This document shows, in pieces, positions 9,552-18,308 of a DNA stretch of 64,000 bases (its first letter is position 1; the number at the start of each line of letters is the position of its first letter). Source of the DNA: Xanthobacteraceae bacterium (GTDB taxonomy: Bacteria; Pseudomonadota; Alphaproteobacteria; Rhizobiales; Xanthobacteraceae). The DNA lies in assembly GCA_024508855.1 (NCBI GenBank), contig JANINJ010000006.1, positions 226,301 through 290,300 of the forward strand, in the 5' to 3' direction. The notes below the pieces were generated by a model. The model searched no databases, was not told the DNA's origin, and worked only from the letters and a program-made list of their open reading frames with translations. The translations under genes and the position numbers were made by a program.

Positions 9552-10597
9552 GCGGCAATCCCATCAAGCCATCGACCTGGGCCGCGGGTGTTGTTGCCCT
9601 CGCAGCCGCCGGCTTCATCGGCCACATGCTCCCCTCGACTGGCACAGCGCCGGAACAGCCCGCCGCATCAGCGCAGCCGGCAAAGCAAGCGAAGTCCGAA
9701 TCCCCAACGCCCAAAGCCGTAGCTCCGGTGCAAGAGACCGCCGCTCCGGCGCGAAAGACGGAAGCGACAAGCGCCTCCTATACGCCTCCGGCAGAAAGCG
9801 ACATACCGAAAGGGCCGTTCGGCGACATGGTGCGGCTCGGCGAAGCCATCTTTCATGACACCCAGCACAATGCGAAGGGGTTCGTCGGCAACGATCTGCA
9901 GTGCGCGAACTGTCACATCGATCGCGGCCGTCAACCGAACTCCGCGCCGCTGGGAGCTGCCTATCTTCTCTACCCGGCCTATCGCTCGAAGAACGGCCAC
10001 GTGAATACCTTTCAGGAGCGGCTGCAAGGCTGTTTCCGTTTCAGCATGAACGGCAAGGCACCCCCTTTCAACGACAAGGTGCTGGTAGCGCTCGAGACCT
10101 ATGCCTATTTCCTGGCGAGGGGCGGCCCGACCGGCGTCGCCGTCGAGGGCCATGGCTATCCCAAGCTGAAAGCTCCGGGTCAGCCGGCGGACTATGATCG
10201 TGGCGCCAAGGTCTACGCACAGCATTGCGCGCTCTGCCATGGCGCCGGTGGCGAAGGACAAAAATCTGCCGATGGACAGACCGTGTTTCCGCCGTTGTGG
10301 GGACCGCGCTCGTTCAACTGGGGCGCAGGCATGGGATCGATCAACAACGCTGCGGGCTTCATCAAGGCCAACATGCCGCTCGGACTCGGCGGCACGCTGA
10401 GCGATCAGGATGCGTGGGACGTCGCCACCTACATGGACAGTCAGGAACGGCCGCAGGATCCCAGATTCGTCGATTCCGTTACGGAAACCCGCAAGCGATT
10501 CCACGACGAGCCGACATCGAAATACGGTCTGATCGTGAACGGTGTCCTGCTTGGCGAGAAATCGCCGCCGTCAGGGACGATCAATACGATGGACTGA
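9548..10597 (+). CDS. tsdA: Diheme cytochrome c, probable thiosulfate dehydrogenase TsdA
   Basis: The protein has 349 residues: an N-terminal membrane anchor or signal (WAAGVVALAAAGFIGHML), a Pro/Ala/Lys-rich linker to about residue 75, then two cytochrome c domains with CANCH at 119 and CALCH at 227. Between them lies NTFQERLQGCFRFSMNG, where Cys162 corresponds to the unusual Cys heme ligand of TsdA enzymes, which oxidise thiosulfate to tetrathionate in the periplasm. Domain order, the Cys and the adjacent c4 cytochrome all fit TsdBA. The start overlaps the tsdB stop by four bases, so the two are translationally coupled. A SoxAX-type or other diheme enzyme is less likely because both domains keep the TsdA arrangement. 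Confidence 0.75.
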   Translation: MSGNPIKPSTWAAGVVALAAAGFIGHMLPSTGTAPEQPAASAQPAKQAKSESPTPKAVAPVQETAAPARKTEATSASYTPPAESDIPKGPFGDMVRLGEAIFHDTQHNAKGFVGNDLQCANCHIDRGRQPNSAPLGAAYLLYPAYRSKNGHVNTFQERLQGCFRFSMNGKAPPFNDKVLVALETYAYFLARGGPTGVAVEGHGYPKLKAPGQPADYDRGAKVYAQHCALCHGAGGEGQKSADGQTVFPPLWGPRSFNWGAGMGSINNAAGFIKANMPLGLGGTLSDQDAWDVATYMDSQERPQDPRFVDSVTETRKRFHDEPTSKYGLIVNGVLLGEKSPPSGTINTMD

Positions 10598-10658
10598 GTG
10601 CAGGAAGGTGCGCATCGCAAAACCCGTGTCTTGAGTGCGACCTTCCGCTCCGTTCCAG

Positions 10659-12068
10659 TTAACCCGTGCTTTCGCGCGGCTCCGTCCGCACCCGCGACAG
10701 CAATGCGAGGCCGGCGAGAAAGAACGCAACCAGCACAGCCATGCCGGCCTTCTGGCTTGCGGTGACGGCAGTCACGATGCCGATCAACAGCGGCCCGACG
10801 AACGACGTGACCTTTCCGGTCAGTGCGAACAGCCCGAAGAACTGCGCGATGCGATCTCGTGGCGCGAGGCGGATCAGCAGCGTGCGCGAGGCCGCCTGCA
10901 ACGGCGCACCCATCATGCCGATCAGGCAGCCGAGCACGAGATAGGCCTTTTCCGCAGGCGCGGCGAACAGGCCGCCGCCGGGCTGCGGCGGCGTCACCGG
11001 AATGAACAGGATCGAATCGCGATCGACCAGCAGGATCGCGGCGATCGACAACAACAACATCAGCAGCGCACCGGTGATGACCGTCTTCGGTCCGAGCTTG
11101 TCATCGAGCTTGCCGCCGAACCAGCCGCCGAACGTCCCGGCGACCGCGAGCAGGATGCCGAACGTGCCGATCTGGATGGTGTGCCAGCCGAACGTGCCCG
11201 CTGCGTAAATCCCGCCGAACGCGAACAGCGAAACGAGGCCATCTGTGTAGATCATGTTGGCGAGCAGGAACGCCGCCATCGATTTGTGTTTCGGCAGTTC
11301 GCTCAGCGTCCCGCGCAATTCGCGCAGGCCTTCGTGCAGGGCTTCGCGCACCGGTCGCTTCGCCGGGAAATCCGGCGTCAGTAAAAACATCGGCAACACA
11401 AAGATGATGAACCACACGCCGGTCAGCGGCCCCGTGATGCGATCGCCCTGGTGGGACGCCACATCGAGCCCGAACAGCGGCGTCAGTCCGAACAGCGTGC
11501 GGCCGGTGTCCGGATTGGCTGCGAGAAATCCCAGCACCAGGATAAGGCTGAGAATGCCTCCGATATATCCGGTGGCCCAGCCGGTGCCGGACAGTCGCCC
11601 AATTTTTTCCGGCGGCACCAGCGACGGCATCATGGCGTTGTTGAACACCGTGGCGAACTCGACGCCGACTGTGGCGACGGCGTAAGCGATCAACAACGGC
11701 AGGATCACCCCCGGATCGCCCGGCCTGCCGATCCACATCAGGCAGGAGCCGATCACCAGCAACGCGCCAAACACCGCGATCCACGGCTTGCGCCGCCCGC
11801 TGGCATCGGCGATGGCGCCCAGCACCGGCGACATCAGCGCGATCAGAAGCCCAGCAGCGGCGGTAGCGAAGCCCCACAACGATTGCCCTTCGGCCGGCGT
11901 CGACGCGACATAGGTGGCGAAATACGGCGCGAACACGAATGTCGTGATCAGGGTGAAGTAAGGTTGCGCTGCCCAGTCGAAGAAAATCCACGCCGTCACG
12001 GCCGAGCGCGGCGGATAGACCAGCGGCAAGTCCGCTTTGCCGGCGTCAGGCGACACTGCAGCCGACAT
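10659..12068 (-). CDS. UMF1-family MFS transporter (Atg22-like)
   Basis: The protein has 469 residues and about 12 membrane segments. The N-terminus VTAWIFFDWAAQPYFTLI is characteristic of the UMF1/Atg22-like branch of the major facilitator superfamily, named after the yeast vacuolar amino-acid exporter Atg22. Further marks are GAIADASGRRKPWI (MFS motif A), a gap with extra loops at residues 190-235, and a C-terminal half starting at MAAFLLANMIYTDGL. The substrate is unknown. An upstream GTG at 12083 is possible, but the GAGAGGG sequence lies inside that extension and fits ATG 12068. The gene is divergent from gamma-glutamyltranspeptidase with about 145 bases between the starts. Confidence 0.85.
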   Translation of the reverse strand: MSAAVSPDAGKADLPLVYPPRSAVTAWIFFDWAAQPYFTLITTFVFAPYFATYVASTPAEGQSLWGFATAAAGLLIALMSPVLGAIADASGRRKPWIAVFGALLVIGSCLMWIGRPGDPGVILPLLIAYAVATVGVEFATVFNNAMMPSLVPPEKIGRLSGTGWATGYIGGILSLILVLGFLAANPDTGRTLFGLTPLFGLDVASHQGDRITGPLTGVWFIIFVLPMFLLTPDFPAKRPVREALHEGLRELRGTLSELPKHKSMAAFLLANMIYTDGLVSLFAFGGIYAAGTFGWHTIQIGTFGILLAVAGTFGGWFGGKLDDKLGPKTVITGALLMLLLSIAAILLVDRDSILFIPVTPPQPGGGLFAAPAEKAYLVLGCLIGMMGAPLQAASRTLLIRLAPRDRIAQFFGLFALTGKVTSFVGPLLIGIVTAVTASQKAGMAVLVAFFLAGLALLSRVRTEPRESTG

Positions 12069-12212
12069 ATGCAACCCTCTCACGAATCATCAGGGCCTTT
12101 TGCCTACCGCATCGATGCCAATATAGCATTAAGAAGCAGGCGGCCGGGCGTCCCGTTTGGACCCACGAGGCGCGAAATACAACCGCGACGACCGCGGCCG
12201 GAGTTTGAGACG

Positions 12213-13961
12213 ATGAAGCCACCCGCCTTCCGGCGACTGATGCGCGCCATCCCATTGCTGCTGTTGTTCCTTGGCACTGGTTCGCTCGCGCAGGAAGCGC
12301 GCCGCGGCAACTATCTGCCGCCTTCGGCCGATGCGATCCACGCCGTCAAGGCAACGCACGGCATGGTGGTGGCGCAAGAAAAGCTGTCGGCGCAAGTCGG
12401 ACGCGACGTGATGGCGCGTGGCGGCAACGCGGTGGACGCGGCGGTCGCTACCGGCTTTGCGATGGCAGTGACCTATCCGCGCGCCGGCAATATCGGCGGC
12501 GGCGGCTTCATGGTGATTCATCTCGCCGACGGTAACAAAGATGTCGCAATCGATTATCGCGAGACCGCGCCTCACGCTGCCACACGCGACATGTTCCTCG
12601 GCGCGGATGGCAAGCCGGATCCGGCGAAGTCGCGCGACTCCGCGCTCGGCATCGGCGTGCCGGGTACCGTCGCGGGACTGTCGCTGGCGCTCAAGAAATA
12701 CGGCTCCGGCAAGTTCACGCTGGCGCAACTGCTCCAGCCAGCCATTGTGTTGGCACGCGACGGCTTCATCGTCACGGACGACATGGCCGATACGTTGCCG
12801 GGCTGGCACAAGCGGCTGGCGCGCTGGCCTGCCACCGCGAAGATTTTCTCGCATCCGGATGGCTCATCGCTTCGCGAGGGCGACAGGCTGGTTCAGACCG
12901 ACCTGGCCACAACACTCGAAGCCATCGCCGGACACGGACCGAGCGGTTTTTACGAGGGGCCGGTGGCTGACGAACTCGTGAAAGGGATTCAGCAGGCGGG
13001 CGGCATCATCACCCGCGACGACCTGAAATCCTATCAGGCGGTCGAGCGCGAGCCGATGCGCGGCAGCTACCGCGGCTATGACATCGTCGCGATGCCGTTG
13101 CCATCGTCGGGCGGCGTAGTGCTGCTGGAAACGCTGAATATCCTCGAAGGCTTTCCGATGCACGACCTCGCGCAAGGCTCGGTACCGTCGCTGCATCTGC
13201 TGATCGAAGCGATGAAACGCGCCTACGCCGACCGCGCCCGCTTCCTCGGCGATCCCGACTTCGTCAACGCACCAGTCGCAAAGCTCACGTCGAAGGACTA
13301 CGCTGCAAAATTGCGCGCGAGTATTAACCCGGACCGCGCAACACCATGGAGCGACGCGCTTCCACTCAAGCAGCCGCATGAAGGTAGTAACACCACGCAC
13401 TTCTCCGTGGTCGACAGCGCCGGCAACGCCGTGAGCAACACCTATACGCTGAACTTCAGCTATGGCGTCGGGCTGGTCGCGGATGGCACCGGCGTGCTGC
13501 TCAACAACGAACTCGACGATTTCACCGCCGCGCCCGGCGCATCGAACGCTTATGGACTGGTCGGCTTCGCCGCCAACCTGCCTGGCCCCGGCAAACGGCC
13601 GCTGTCATCGATGTCACCGACGATCGTGCTGAAGGACGGCAAGCCGGTGCTGGTCACCGGCTCCCCCGGTGGCAGCCGCATCATCTCCACGGTGCTGCAG
13701 GTGATCGTCAATGTGCTCGACTACCATATGGGTGTCGCAGCCGCGGTCGATGCGCCGCGCCTGCATCATCAGTGGCTGCCCGATGAAGTGCGCGTCGAAC
13801 GCGGCTTCAGCGACGAGGTGCTGGCCGGACTGAAGGCGAAGGGCCATCGCGTCATCGAGCCGATGGGACAGACCTCCGCCAACTCCATCGCGATCACGCC
13901 GAATGGCATCGAGGGCGGCCCGGACCCGCGCACGCGTGGATCGGAAGCGGCAGGTTACTAG
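12213..13961 (+). CDS. ggt: Gamma-glutamyltranspeptidase, periplasmic
   Basis: The protein has 582 residues. A signal peptide (residues 10-25, IPLLLLFLGTGSLAQ) leads into the Ntn-hydrolase fold: VMARGGNAVDAAVATGFA, GGGGFMVIH, and the autoprocessing site GSNTTHFSVVD, where Thr394 becomes the nucleophilic N-terminus of the small subunit. RPLSSMSPTIVLKDGKP and TGSPGGSRII complete the small subunit. The enzyme removes or transfers the gamma-glutamyl group of glutathione in the periplasm. The frame stays open far upstream, but that part overlaps the opposite transporter gene; ATG 12213 has GGAG in front and gives a proper signal peptide. A hairpin terminator follows. Confidence 0.95.
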   Translation: MKPPAFRRLMRAIPLLLLFLGTGSLAQEARRGNYLPPSADAIHAVKATHGMVVAQEKLSAQVGRDVMARGGNAVDAAVATGFAMAVTYPRAGNIGGGGFMVIHLADGNKDVAIDYRETAPHAATRDMFLGADGKPDPAKSRDSALGIGVPGTVAGLSLALKKYGSGKFTLAQLLQPAIVLARDGFIVTDDMADTLPGWHKRLARWPATAKIFSHPDGSSLREGDRLVQTDLATTLEAIAGHGPSGFYEGPVADELVKGIQQAGGIITRDDLKSYQAVEREPMRGSYRGYDIVAMPLPSSGGVVLLETLNILEGFPMHDLAQGSVPSLHLLIEAMKRAYADRARFLGDPDFVNAPVAKLTSKDYAAKLRASINPDRATPWSDALPLKQPHEGSNTTHFSVVDSAGNAVSNTYTLNFSYGVGLVADGTGVLLNNELDDFTAAPGASNAYGLVGFAANLPGPGKRPLSSMSPTIVLKDGKPVLVTGSPGGSRIISTVLQVIVNVLDYHMGVAAAVDAPRLHHQWLPDEVRVERGFSDEVLAGLKAKGHRVIEPMGQTSANSIAITPNGIEGGPDPRTRGSEAAGY

Positions 13962-13991
13962 TATCGCACGATCGACACTTGCATTCACTGG

Positions 13992-14022
13992 CCGCGATGA
14001 CGGAACCATCGCGGCGGCTTTT
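13992..14022 (+). terminator. Terminator after ggt
   Basis: CCGCGATG at 13992-13999 pairs perfectly with CATCGCGG at 14007-14014 around a seven-base loop, followed by CGGCTTTT. It starts 30 bases after the ggt stop. Confidence 0.7.
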
Positions 14023-14050
14023 GACTGATGACAACCTCACCGATCGGCGT

Positions 14051-14076
14051 AGGATTTGAAAAAATCCTCCGGAGGA
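14051..14076 (+). promoter_or_regulatory. Hairpin and palindrome covering the ribosome binding site of the MFS gene
   Basis: AGGATTT and AAATCCT (14051-14068) can form a small hairpin, and CCTCCGGAGG at 14067-14076 is a perfect 10-base palindrome that contains the ribosome binding site of the gene starting at 14083. Such overlap could hide the site by pairing, but it may also be chance in GC-rich DNA. Confidence 0.4.
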
Positions 14077-14082
14077 ACACGC

Positions 14083-15372
14083 ATGAGTTCATTGCAGCCG
14101 GCGACCGTTGCACCGATCGAGGACACCAGCCTTACCGCTTTCTACAAGGACATGACGGTTCCGGAACGGCGCACCTTCTGGGCTTGCGCATCCGGATGGG
14201 CGCTCGACGGCATGGACTTCATGATCTATCCGCTGGTCGTCGGCACCATTATCAAGCTGTGGAATGTCGATCCCACCTCCGCCGGATTTGCCGTCACCGT
14301 CACGCTGCTGGCTTCGGCCATCGGCGGCTGGGGTGGCGGCTATCTCGCGGATCGCATCGGGCGCGTACGCACGCTGCAACTGACGATCCTGTGGTTCTCG
14401 GTGTTCTCGCTGATCTGCGCGGTTGCGCAGGATTTCAACCAGCTTCTGATCGCGCGCGCATTACTCGGCCTCGGCTTCGGCGGCGAATGGGCCGCGGGCG
14501 CAGTGCTGATGGGCGAAGCGATCCGTGCGCAATATCGTGGCCGCGCCGTCGGTTCGGTGCAGTCCGGCTGGGCGATCGGTTGGGGGCTGGCGGTGCTGGC
14601 GCAGGCGATCCTGTTTTCCTACCTGCCGGCGGAGAGTGCATGGCGCTGGATGTTCGTGATCGGCGCGCTGCCGGCCCTGCTGGTGTTTTACCTGCGCCGC
14701 TACGTCGAGGAGCCACAGATCGCCGCCGAGACTCGGGCACGGCAAAAAGCCAAGGGTGACGGTCCCGCAATCTGGGAGATCTTCTCCGGTCCGATCCTCA
14801 AGACCACCATTCTGGCCTCGCTGGCGGTGACCGGCTGCCAGGGCGGCTATTACGCGATCACCGCGTGGCTGCCGCGCTTCCTCACCACCGAACGCCATCT
14901 GTCGATCGTCGGCTCGACCGGCTATCTCGCGACGCTGATCATCGGATCGTTTATCGGTTATCTGGTCGGCGCGTGGCTCGCGGACCGAATCGGACGACGC
15001 CTGCTGTTCCTGACCTTCTCGATCGGCGCGATCGCCGTCGTCATCGCCTACACCCAACTGCCGCTGTCGAACGAATCGCTGTGGCTGCTGGGTTTCCCGC
15101 TCGGCTTCTTCGCCTCCGGATATTTCTCCGGCATGGGTGCGTTTCTTACCGAACTCTATCCGACGCGGCTGCGCGGCTCCGGTCAGGGCTTCTGTTACAA
15201 TTTCGGCCGCGGCGTCGGCGCGCTGTTTCCGGCGCTGGTCGGCTATCTCTCCACTACGATGACGCTGGCCAATGCCATCGCGATCTTTGCCGTCGCAGCC
15301 TACGGCCTGTTCTTCCTCGCTGCGTTCGCGCTGCCGGAAACCCGTGGCCGGATTCTGCAGGCCGATGCGTAG
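14083..15372 (+). CDS. MFS transporter, sialate/aromatic-acid:proton symporter type
   Basis: The protein has 429 residues and about 12 membrane segments. The N-terminus WALDGMDFMIYPLVVGTI carries the GxDxxD-like motif (here DGMDFMIY) of the NanT/AAHS branch, in which acidic residues in helix 1 help move protons. MFS motif A appears twice (GGYLADRIGRVRTL and GAWLADRIGRRLL), with LLGLGFGGEWAAGAVLMGE between them. Family members carry sialic acid, aromatic acids or other organic anions; the substrate here is unknown. ATG 14083 follows a strong GGAGGA. The gene converges on the GST gene with six bases between the stops. Confidence 0.85.
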   Translation: MSSLQPATVAPIEDTSLTAFYKDMTVPERRTFWACASGWALDGMDFMIYPLVVGTIIKLWNVDPTSAGFAVTVTLLASAIGGWGGGYLADRIGRVRTLQLTILWFSVFSLICAVAQDFNQLLIARALLGLGFGGEWAAGAVLMGEAIRAQYRGRAVGSVQSGWAIGWGLAVLAQAILFSYLPAESAWRWMFVIGALPALLVFYLRRYVEEPQIAAETRARQKAKGDGPAIWEIFSGPILKTTILASLAVTGCQGGYYAITAWLPRFLTTERHLSIVGSTGYLATLIIGSFIGYLVGAWLADRIGRRLLFLTFSIGAIAVVIAYTQLPLSNESLWLLGFPLGFFASGYFSGMGAFLTELYPTRLRGSGQGFCYNFGRGVGALFPALVGYLSTTMTLANAIAIFAVAAYGLFFLAAFALPETRGRILQADA

Positions 15373-15378
15373 CAGAAC

Positions 15379-16044
15379 TTAACGTCCCACCGTGTAAGGA
15401 CCGCCCTTCTCCAGCGCGCGCTGATAGGCGGGACGCGCGTGGATGCGCTTCAAGAACTCCATCGCCTTCGGGTGGTGGTCGCTGAGGCCCGCGCGTGCGG
15501 AAGCCGCTTCGAGCGGAAAACTCATCTGGATATCGGCGGCAGTAAACTCGTTGCCGGCGAACCATTCGCTCTTGTTCAGTTCGGTTTCCCAGAACGCCAT
15601 GTGCTGCTTGAGTTGAGGATTGACCAGCGTGGTCAACGTCTCTTTGGCGATCTTGCCGACCAGCGGCCGCAGCAACATCGGCGAGCGGCGCGGAATCATC
15701 GTGAAGAGAAGCTTCATCAGGAGCGGCGGCATTGCCGAACCCTCGGCATAATGCAGCCAGTAGGTATAGCGCAGCCGCTCCGGCGTATTCGGCGGCGGGA
15801 TCAGTCGGCCCTCGCCATAGGTGCCAACGATGTATTCGATGATCGCGCCGGACTCCGCGATGGTATTGCCACCGTCGGTGATCACCGGCGATTTGCCGAG
15901 CGGATGGATCACGCTGAGTTCGCGCGGCGCCAGCATGTTGGCCTGTCGCTGGTAGCGGACGATCTCATATGGCACGCCGAGTTCTTCCAGCAGCCACAGC
16001 ACACGCTGCGATCTCGAGTTGTTCAGGTGATGCACGGTCAGCAT
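15379..16044 (-). CDS. Glutathione S-transferase
   Basis: The protein has 221 residues, the usual length. The N-terminal thioredoxin-like GSH domain (LTVHHLNNSRSQRVLWLLEE, LGKSPVITDGGNTIAESGAI with the cis-Pro and the ES pair that holds the GSH glutamyl group) is followed by an all-helical domain ending FLKRIHARPAYQRALEKGG. The SRSQ motif near residue 10 supplies the likely catalytic Ser. It conjugates or reduces electrophiles with glutathione in the cytoplasm; the substrate is not predictable. Longer in-frame starts exist, but AAGGA lies just before ATG 16044 and the domain begins there. It is divergent from the DUF2239-MATE pair. Confidence 0.92.
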   Translation of the reverse strand: MLTVHHLNNSRSQRVLWLLEELGVPYEIVRYQRQANMLAPRELSVIHPLGKSPVITDGGNTIAESGAIIEYIVGTYGEGRLIPPPNTPERLRYTYWLHYAEGSAMPPLLMKLLFTMIPRRSPMLLRPLVGKIAKETLTTLVNPQLKQHMAFWETELNKSEWFAGNEFTAADIQMSFPLEAASARAGLSDHHPKAMEFLKRIHARPAYQRALEKGGPYTVGR

Positions 16045-16165
16045 GCGGTGTCCTTGGTGGTCGGCCCATCGTACGGCGACAGGGGGAATTTCGGGCGCGC
16101 TGCGGAGATCGCTCGCCCGCCCATGATCAGGCTGAATTTTCGTAGTGCTTTCAACTGCAAAAATA

Positions 16166-16209
16166 TTTACCCGGATAATATTGACACTCAAATTTTACCC
16201 GGATAGAAG
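16166..16209 (+). promoter_or_regulatory. Duplicated TTTACCCGGATA element over a promoter (candidate operator)
   Basis: TTTACCCGGATA occurs twice as a direct repeat, at 16166-16177 and 16194-16205, 28 bases apart. A promoter candidate lies across the second copy: TTGACA at 16181-16186, a 17-base spacer, and TAGAAG at 16204-16209. A regulator bound to the repeats would block or guide RNA polymerase for the DUF2239-MATE genes, and possibly for the divergent GST gene. The regulator is not encoded in the immediate neighbourhood and I cannot name it. Confidence 0.6.
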
Positions 16210-16241
16210 GTGCGCCACCCTGTTCCCCCGGACCTGACGCC

Positions 16242-16832
16242 ATGACCCAACGCTCCCATTTCACCGCCTTCGAAGGCCAAAGCCGCCTCGCCTCTGGGCC
16301 ATTGGCCGAGGTGGCGCTGGCTGTGAAGAAAGCTGCCGACCGGGCAATGCCGACCCCGATTGTGATTTTCGATGATGCCACCGGGCGACCGATCGATCTC
16401 GATCTGCGCGGCAGCGATGCCGATATCGTCGCGCGGCTGCCGCAGACGCCGAACATCCCGGAGCCGACAGCCGAGCAGACGGCGCCGCGCGGGCGTGGAC
16501 GGCCGAAGCTCGGCGTTGTCGCCCGCGAGGTGACCCTGCTGCCGCGCCATTGGGACTGGCTCAGTGCGCAGCCCGGCGGCGCATCCGTCGCCTTGCGCAA
16601 GCTGGTCGAGGAGGCGCGACGCGCTCGCGGCGATGCGGATCGCAATCGCCAGGCACGCGACGCAGCCTATCACTTCATGTCGGCGATGGCCGGAAATCTC
16701 TCCGGCTTCGAGGAAGCTTCGCGAGCGCTATTCGCCAGCGACCGTCGGCGCTTTACCGAATTGATCGCGGCATGGCCTCACGATATCCGCGATCACACCG
16801 TCAAGCTTGCATTCAGCGACAACGCCGGCTGA
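16242..16832 (+). CDS. DUF2239 family protein
   Basis: The protein has 196 residues and is soluble and charged. It begins HFTAFEGQSRLASGPLAEVA, contains IVIFDDATGRPIDLDLRG, a basic stretch PRGRGRPKLGVVAREVTLLPRHWDWL and a helical tail (RQARDAAYHFMSAMAGNL). This is the DUF2239 pattern, a family without known function. The segment RGRGRPKLGV resembles an AT-hook, and the following helix-rich part could bind DNA or RNA, but this is only a suggestion. The gene is followed after 18 bases by a MATE exporter and probably shares its transcript; a duplicated operator-like element lies upstream. Confidence 0.8.
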   Translation: MTQRSHFTAFEGQSRLASGPLAEVALAVKKAADRAMPTPIVIFDDATGRPIDLDLRGSDADIVARLPQTPNIPEPTAEQTAPRGRGRPKLGVVAREVTLLPRHWDWLSAQPGGASVALRKLVEEARRARGDADRNRQARDAAYHFMSAMAGNLSGFEEASRALFASDRRRFTELIAAWPHDIRDHTVKLAFSDNAG

Positions 16833-16850
16833 CGCCGCACAAGGATTTCC

Positions 16851-18200
16851 ATGACGACCCCACGACCCTTGTGGCAGGCGTATATCGCCTTCCTGATGCC
16901 GATGATGCTGAGCAACATTCTGCAGGCGTTGTTCGGCACCATCAACAACATCTATCTCGGCCAGATGATCGGCGTCGACGCGCTCGCCGCGGTCTCCGGA
17001 TTCTTTCCGGTGATGTTCTTCTTCATCGCCTTCATCATCGGCCTGGGATCGGGTTCCTCGGTGCTGATCGGCCAGGCCTGGGGCGCCGGCGAACGCGACA
17101 AGGTCAAGACCATCGCCGGGACGACATTGACGGTCGCATTGCTCGGCGGCGTCGTCATCGCTGTACTCGGCGGGTTCTTCACACGCGACCTGATGATCGC
17201 GCTGGCGACGCCGCCGAATGTGCTCGACGCCGCGACCTCTTATGCGCGCATCATGATGATCGCGATGCCAGCCACATTCGCGTTTCTACTAGCCGCATCG
17301 ATGATGCGTGGCGTCGGCGATAGCGTGACACCCTTGTTTGCGCTCGCGGTCTCCACTGTGATCGGTCTGATCGTGACGCCGTCGCTGATCCAGGGGTGGT
17401 TCGGGCTGCCGAAACTGGGCGTTGCCAGCGCGGCCGTTGCCGCGGCCGTCTCGTCGGTCGTGACGCTGATCTGGCTTGTCATCCATCTGCGCTGGAAAAA
17501 GCACGCGCTGGCGCCGGACGCGACGTTTGTGCGCGGCATGCGCCTCAACGGCAGCCTGCTGCGCAAGGTGCTGCGGATAGGGCTTCCCACCGCCGTACAA
17601 CTCGTCGTGATGTCGCTCGCCGAACTGGTGCTGCTCGGCCTCGTCAATGGATTTGGCTCGGATGCGACGGCGGCCTATGGCGCCGTCAATCAGGTGCTGA
17701 GCTATGTACAGTTTCCCGCGATATCGATCGCCATCACCGCCTCGATCTTCGCCGCGCAGGCGATCGGCGCGGGCCATGTCGACCGCCTCGGCGCCATCGT
17801 CCGCACCGGCCTGTGGCTCAACTTGTTCATGACCGGCGCGCTGGTAATCCTCGGCTATCTCCTCTCGCGGCTGATCATCGGCCTGTTCATCACGCGCACC
17901 GAAGTGCTCGATCTGGCCCAGAGCCTGCTTCATATCGTGTTATGGAGCACCATCGCCTTCGGCATGTCCGGCGTCTTCTCGGCAACCATGCGCGCCAGCG
18001 GCACCGTCCTCATTCCGATGCTGCTCTCGATCTTCGCCATCATCGCCATCGAGGTCCCGGTCGCGGTGTGGCTGAGCCGGGCCATCGGCGTCAAAGGCGT
18101 ATGGATCGCCTATCCCGTGACCTTCTGCGCCATGATGCTATTGCAGATGGCCTTCTATCTGCTGGTCTGGCGCAAGAAAGCGATCCGCCGGATGGTATGA
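16851..18200 (+). CDS. MATE family multidrug efflux transporter
   Basis: The protein has 449 residues and twelve predicted membrane helices in two six-helix halves, the MATE architecture. Typical stretches are PMMLSNILQALFGTINNIYL, GSGSSVLIGQAWGAGE and, in the second half, GLPTAVQLVVMSLAELVLLG and AAQAIGAGHVDRL. Such proteins export cationic or amphipathic drugs by exchange with protons or sodium in the inner membrane. It is cotranscribed in all likelihood with the DUF2239 gene, and with the GST opposite and the isomerase downstream it forms a detoxification-like block. Substrates are unknown. Confidence 0.9.
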   Translation: MTTPRPLWQAYIAFLMPMMLSNILQALFGTINNIYLGQMIGVDALAAVSGFFPVMFFFIAFIIGLGSGSSVLIGQAWGAGERDKVKTIAGTTLTVALLGGVVIAVLGGFFTRDLMIALATPPNVLDAATSYARIMMIAMPATFAFLLAASMMRGVGDSVTPLFALAVSTVIGLIVTPSLIQGWFGLPKLGVASAAVAAAVSSVVTLIWLVIHLRWKKHALAPDATFVRGMRLNGSLLRKVLRIGLPTAVQLVVMSLAELVLLGLVNGFGSDATAAYGAVNQVLSYVQFPAISIAITASIFAAQAIGAGHVDRLGAIVRTGLWLNLFMTGALVILGYLLSRLIIGLFITRTEVLDLAQSLLHIVLWSTIAFGMSGVFSATMRASGTVLIPMLLSIFAIIAIEVPVAVWLSRAIGVKGVWIAYPVTFCAMMLLQMAFYLLVWRKKAIRRMV

Positions 18201-18308
18201 TTTGCCATTCGGCACCAGCATTCCAGATATATTATAACCATCATAAAAAGGGGTGGACGAGGCCCGGATGCTGCGCCACAATCGCGTCAACGCCAATCCG
18301 GGAGGTTC

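Noticed and set aside
11451-12212. N-terminal extension of ggt by 254 codons
   Set aside because: It overlaps the opposite transporter gene, would bury the signal peptide, and its composition is unlike any family; ATG 12213 has a ribosome binding site.
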